Position numbers and translations under genes: made by a program
Origin: Anaerolineaceae bacterium
GTDB lineage: Bacteria > Chloroflexota > Anaerolineae > Anaerolineales > Anaerolineaceae
Direction: 5' to 3'
DNA: 16,719 nucleotides
Assembly (NCBI GenBank): GCA_011620465.1
Contig: WOZC01000168.1
Span: forward strand, 8,039 to 24,757
Part shown: one piece after another, positions 14,695 to 16,719 of the stretch
How the letters are laid out: each line of letters starts with the position of its first letter
How positions within the stretch are numbered: position 1 is the stretch's first letter
Notes under the pieces: model-generated
What the model saw: the letters and a program-made list of their open reading frames with translations, nothing else
Database searches by the model: none
Told to the model about the DNA's origin: nothing

Positions 14695-15688
14695 AAACCA
14701 GCACCAGGTGCTTTGGATCGGAAGCGAAGGCGGCATGGAAGCCGATCTGATCGCACGGACCGGTCTGGAATTCAAGGCTATTCAGGCAGCTGGCGTGCAT
14801 GGTGTTTCCATCACAAAACTGCCCAGCAACCTGGCAAAGCTTTTGCGCGGTTATCAACAATCCAAAAAGATTTTGGAGGAGTTTCAGCCAGATGTGTTGT
14901 TCTTTACTGGTGGGTACGTCGCCATCCCTATGGCGCTGGCAGGTCGCAAGTTCAAATCCCTGCTGTACGTGCCCGATATCGAACCCGGGTTGGCATTAAA
15001 GACCCTGGCAAAGTTTTCGGACCACATCGCCTTAACGACTCTGGAATCAAAACAATGGTTTAGTGAAAAGACAAATATGACAGTTACTGGTTATCCCTTA
15101 CGAGACGATATCAAGAAATGGGCAAAATCAGAAGCCCGCGAATACTTCAAACTTGAACCCAACCTGCCAACCATCCTTTTCATGGGTGGAAGCAGCGGTG
15201 CCCGCTCGATCAACCAGGCAGTACTTTCGATTTTGGATGAATTGCTTGAAAAGTACCAGGTGATCCACCTTACCGGGCACCTGGACTGGGAATCCGTCCA
15301 GGCTGCCACAGTGAATGCAGGCGATCGCTATCACGCATTCCCTTATCTTCACGAAATTGGCGCTGCCATGTCGGCAGCTGATCTGGCAGTTTCCCGCGCT
15401 GGGGCTTCTACGTTGGGAGAGTACCCTTACTTTGGTCTTCCTGCCATCCTCGTGCCGTACCCATACGCCTGGCGTTATCAAAAAGTCAACGCCGATTACC
15501 TGGTGGACCGGGGAGCAGCGATGTTAATGCGAGATGAGAACTTAAAAAGCGATTTACTGGCGTTGATCAACGATTTGCTGGTGAATCCAGCCCATCTTGA
15601 ACATATGAGCCGGGCGATGAGCTCTCTTTCCCAGCCGATGGCTGCTGAGCGCATCACTGAATTGCTCTATGAAATGACAGAGGTATAG
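14618..15688 (+). CDS. murG: MurG: UDP-GlcNAc--lipid I N-acetylglucosaminyltransferase, variant loops
   Basis: MurG adds GlcNAc to lipid I on the cytoplasmic membrane face, producing lipid II. The 356-residue GT-B protein begins MRLLICAGGTGGGVYPALTV, has a third glycine loop GGSSGARSIN, and SRAGASTLGE followed by GLPAILVPYPYAWRYQKVNA for UDP-GlcNAc binding. Two conserved sites differ from E. coli MurG: GGTGGHVFP is GGTGGGVYP (His replaced by Gly), and the HEQN acceptor loop is replaced by VPDIEPG. The start is a GTG at 14618 with AGGAG 8 nt upstream, lying inside the end of ftsW (77-nt overlap). Position between ftsW and murC supports the call, but the altered loops are why confidence is not higher. 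Confidence 0.9.
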   Translation: MRLLICAGGTGGGVYPALTVSEKLDKNQHQVLWIGSEGGMEADLIARTGLEFKAIQAAGVHGVSITKLPSNLAKLLRGYQQSKKILEEFQPDVLFFTGGYVAIPMALAGRKFKSLLYVPDIEPGLALKTLAKFSDHIALTTLESKQWFSEKTNMTVTGYPLRDDIKKWAKSEAREYFKLEPNLPTILFMGGSSGARSINQAVLSILDELLEKYQVIHLTGHLDWESVQAATVNAGDRYHAFPYLHEIGAAMSAADLAVSRAGASTLGEYPYFGLPAILVPYPYAWRYQKVNADYLVDRGAAMLMRDENLKSDLLALINDLLVNPAHLEHMSRAMSSLSQPMAAERITELLYEMTEV

Positions 15689-15697
15689 GAGAAAGAT

Positions 15698-16219
15698 ATG
15701 GTTAGTCTGAGCGTTCTCTTGTACATCTTCATCATTCTCTTTGCCACAATCGGAATGATCCGTGGCTTTCGTAAAGAAATGATAGTCACTGTTGCAGGGA
15801 TTTTGAGCCTTTTCGTTATTGAAGTGGTTATGCCCAAGATTTTTGGATCTCTTGAAGGCACAAAAGTGCTGATCATGGATTTGATTGTTTTATTTGCTTT
15901 AGCTTTCTTCGGCTATCAGACTCCCAGTTTCAGGCGCCTGACCGATTCTGGACGATTTGAACGTGATTCCTTGCTGGATTTGATGTTGGGTGGCGTGACT
16001 GGCGCGCTCAACGGCTATATCTTCTTCTCCACTGCTTGGTTTTACCTGGCAAAAGCAGGTTATCCCTTCAGTTGGATCTCAGCCCCAGATCCTAACACAG
16101 GCATCGGACAGGCAGCTATCAACCTGCTTTCGGATGCGTTTCCTAACGTTCTGACTGGCAACTGGCTCTATATCGCTCTGGTTGCTGCAGTTGCTATTGT
16201 CCTGGCGGTGATACTCTGA
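15698..16219 (+). CDS. CvpA-like integral membrane protein of unknown function
   Basis: A 173-residue hydrophobic protein with about four or five membrane helices (roughly residues 3-22, 29-47, 56-74, 95-117, 155-173). The segment GMIRGFRKEMIVTVAGILSL resembles the RGF.RE...L.G motif near the N-terminus of CvpA (colicin V production) family proteins, and the length fits; the rest is not recognisable, so this is a tentative family call. No enzyme motif is visible. The ATG at 15698 follows AGGAG with about 5-nt spacing, 9 nt after murG, and its stop shares a base with the murC start (TGATG). Its tight packing between murG and murC indicates cotranscription and perhaps translational coupling, and hence a role in the envelope or division, but the function is unknown. 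Confidence 0.7.
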   Translation: MVSLSVLLYIFIILFATIGMIRGFRKEMIVTVAGILSLFVIEVVMPKIFGSLEGTKVLIMDLIVLFALAFFGYQTPSFRRLTDSGRFERDSLLDLMLGGVTGALNGYIFFSTAWFYLAKAGYPFSWISAPDPNTGIGQAAINLLSDAFPNVLTGNWLYIALVAAVAIVLAVIL

Positions 16220-16719
16220 TGAACAAAGTTCATTTTATCGGAATTGGTGGAACCGGCATTTCAGCAATTGCCAGACTGCTTCTCGAAAGAGGCATACAGG
16301 TGAGTGGAACTGATTTGCACGCTTCCCCATATTTCGAAGCAGTCACAAGGTTGGGCGCTCTCACCAGGCTTGGTCATCACCCTGATCTGGCACTTGAAGC
16401 CGATATAGTCGTGCGGTCTTCTGCAGTAAAAGACGATGACCCGGAGGTCCAGGCTGCCCAAACTGCCGGCATCCCGGTTTTGAAGCGTTCTGAGTTCCTG
16501 CCCCAATTGACAGCTGGCTCCAAAACCCTGGCGATTGCTGGTTCACACGGTAAGACCACCACCACAGCCATGTTGGTCCACTTGTTGAGATCAGCCGATC
16601 TTGACCCCAGCTTTATCCTCGGTGCGGACATCAGAGGTCTGCACGTTAATGCCCATGCTGGAAAAGATGAATTCTTCGCCATCGAGGCAGACGAGTACGA
16701 TTACATGTTTCTGGGACTC
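16219..16719 (+). CDS. murC: UDP-N-acetylmuramate--L-alanine ligase MurC, 3' end cut by window edge
   Basis: MurC adds L-Ala to UDP-MurNAc, the first step of stem peptide synthesis. The 167 residues present begin with the nucleotide-binding MNKVHFIGIGGTGISAIARL, include the TDLHAS segment (31-36), SSAVKDDDPEV (67-77), the ATP loop IAGSHGKTTTTAM (106-118) and EADEYDYMFL (157-166), all characteristic of MurC rather than other Mur ligases; GSHGKTTT and EADEYD are the clearest. Full MurC is about 450-480 residues, so about two thirds lies beyond the edge. The ATG at 16219 shares its A with the preceding stop codon; no clear ribosome binding site is visible, which suggests translational coupling. 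Further cell wall genes such as murB, ftsQ, ftsA and ftsZ could follow but are not in the window. Confidence 0.97.
   Translation, partial: MNKVHFIGIGGTGISAIARLLLERGIQVSGTDLHASPYFEAVTRLGALTRLGHHPDLALEADIVVRSSAVKDDDPEVQAAQTAGIPVLKRSEFLPQLTAGSKTLAIAGSHGKTTTTAMLVHLLRSADLDPSFILGADIRGLHVNAHAGKDEFFAIEADEYDYMFLGL

Overview
The window is a stretch of core bacterial chromosome that I place, by inference, in the Chloroflexota, probably class Anaerolineae. The basis is the overall flavour of the Mur/Fts proteins: RsmH with a Cys-rich C-terminus, MurG with GGTGGGVYP and VPDIEPG in place of the usual loops, and a dcw cluster with no murE. No database search was possible, so the taxon is moderate confidence. 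There are no rRNA, tRNA or CRISPR features, and no intact mobile element.

Layout. (1) Positions 1-935, minus strand: a 3'-truncated moeA (molybdenum cofactor synthesis). (2) 936-1460: 525 bp without a convincing gene. It holds a 105-bp segment bounded by TGAACTG/CAGTTCA with IS-end-like sequence (1224-1328) and a terminator for the gene to its right. (3) 1461-3517, minus strand: a two-gene unit, an Asp23/Gls24 (YloU-like) protein followed by a FakA/YloV-like DAK2 protein. (4) 3547-3824, plus strand: rpmB (bL28, zinc-ribbon form) with its own extended -10 promoter, ending in a bidirectional terminator. (5) 3876-5714, minus strand: a membrane-anchored Ser/Thr kinase followed 9 nt later by rpe. 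Blocks 3-5 resemble the Bacillus subtilis prkC-rpe-rpmB-yloU-fakA neighbourhood. (6) 5863 to the right edge, plus strand: a dcw (division and cell wall) operon in the order mraZ, rsmH, ftsL-like, ftsI, murF, mraY, murD, ftsW, murG, CvpA-like membrane protein, murC (cut by the edge).

How the genes work together. The dcw operon is very compact; most junctions overlap (TGATG, ATGA) or are separated by a few bases, so one long transcript from the TTGCCT-17-TATAAT promoter upstream of mraZ is likely. Just downstream of the predicted start site lie three TGTCA repeats at 10-bp spacing, which fit an MraZ operator and hence autoregulation of the cluster. MurD, MurF and MurC are ligases of UDP-MurNAc-pentapeptide synthesis, MraY and MurG make lipid I and lipid II, and FtsW with FtsI polymerise and cross-link septal peptidoglycan, helped by the FtsL-like protein. 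MurE is not encoded between ftsI and murF, where it usually sits. The divergently transcribed kinase 276 bp upstream is a plausible regulator of envelope growth, but nothing in the sequence proves this.

I found no clearly new multi-gene system. The points most worth a second look are the putative MraZ operator, the variant MurG, the 77-nt ftsW/murG overlap, the CvpA-like gene inside the cluster, the non-RD and possibly leaderless kinase, and the 105-bp inverted-repeat element.
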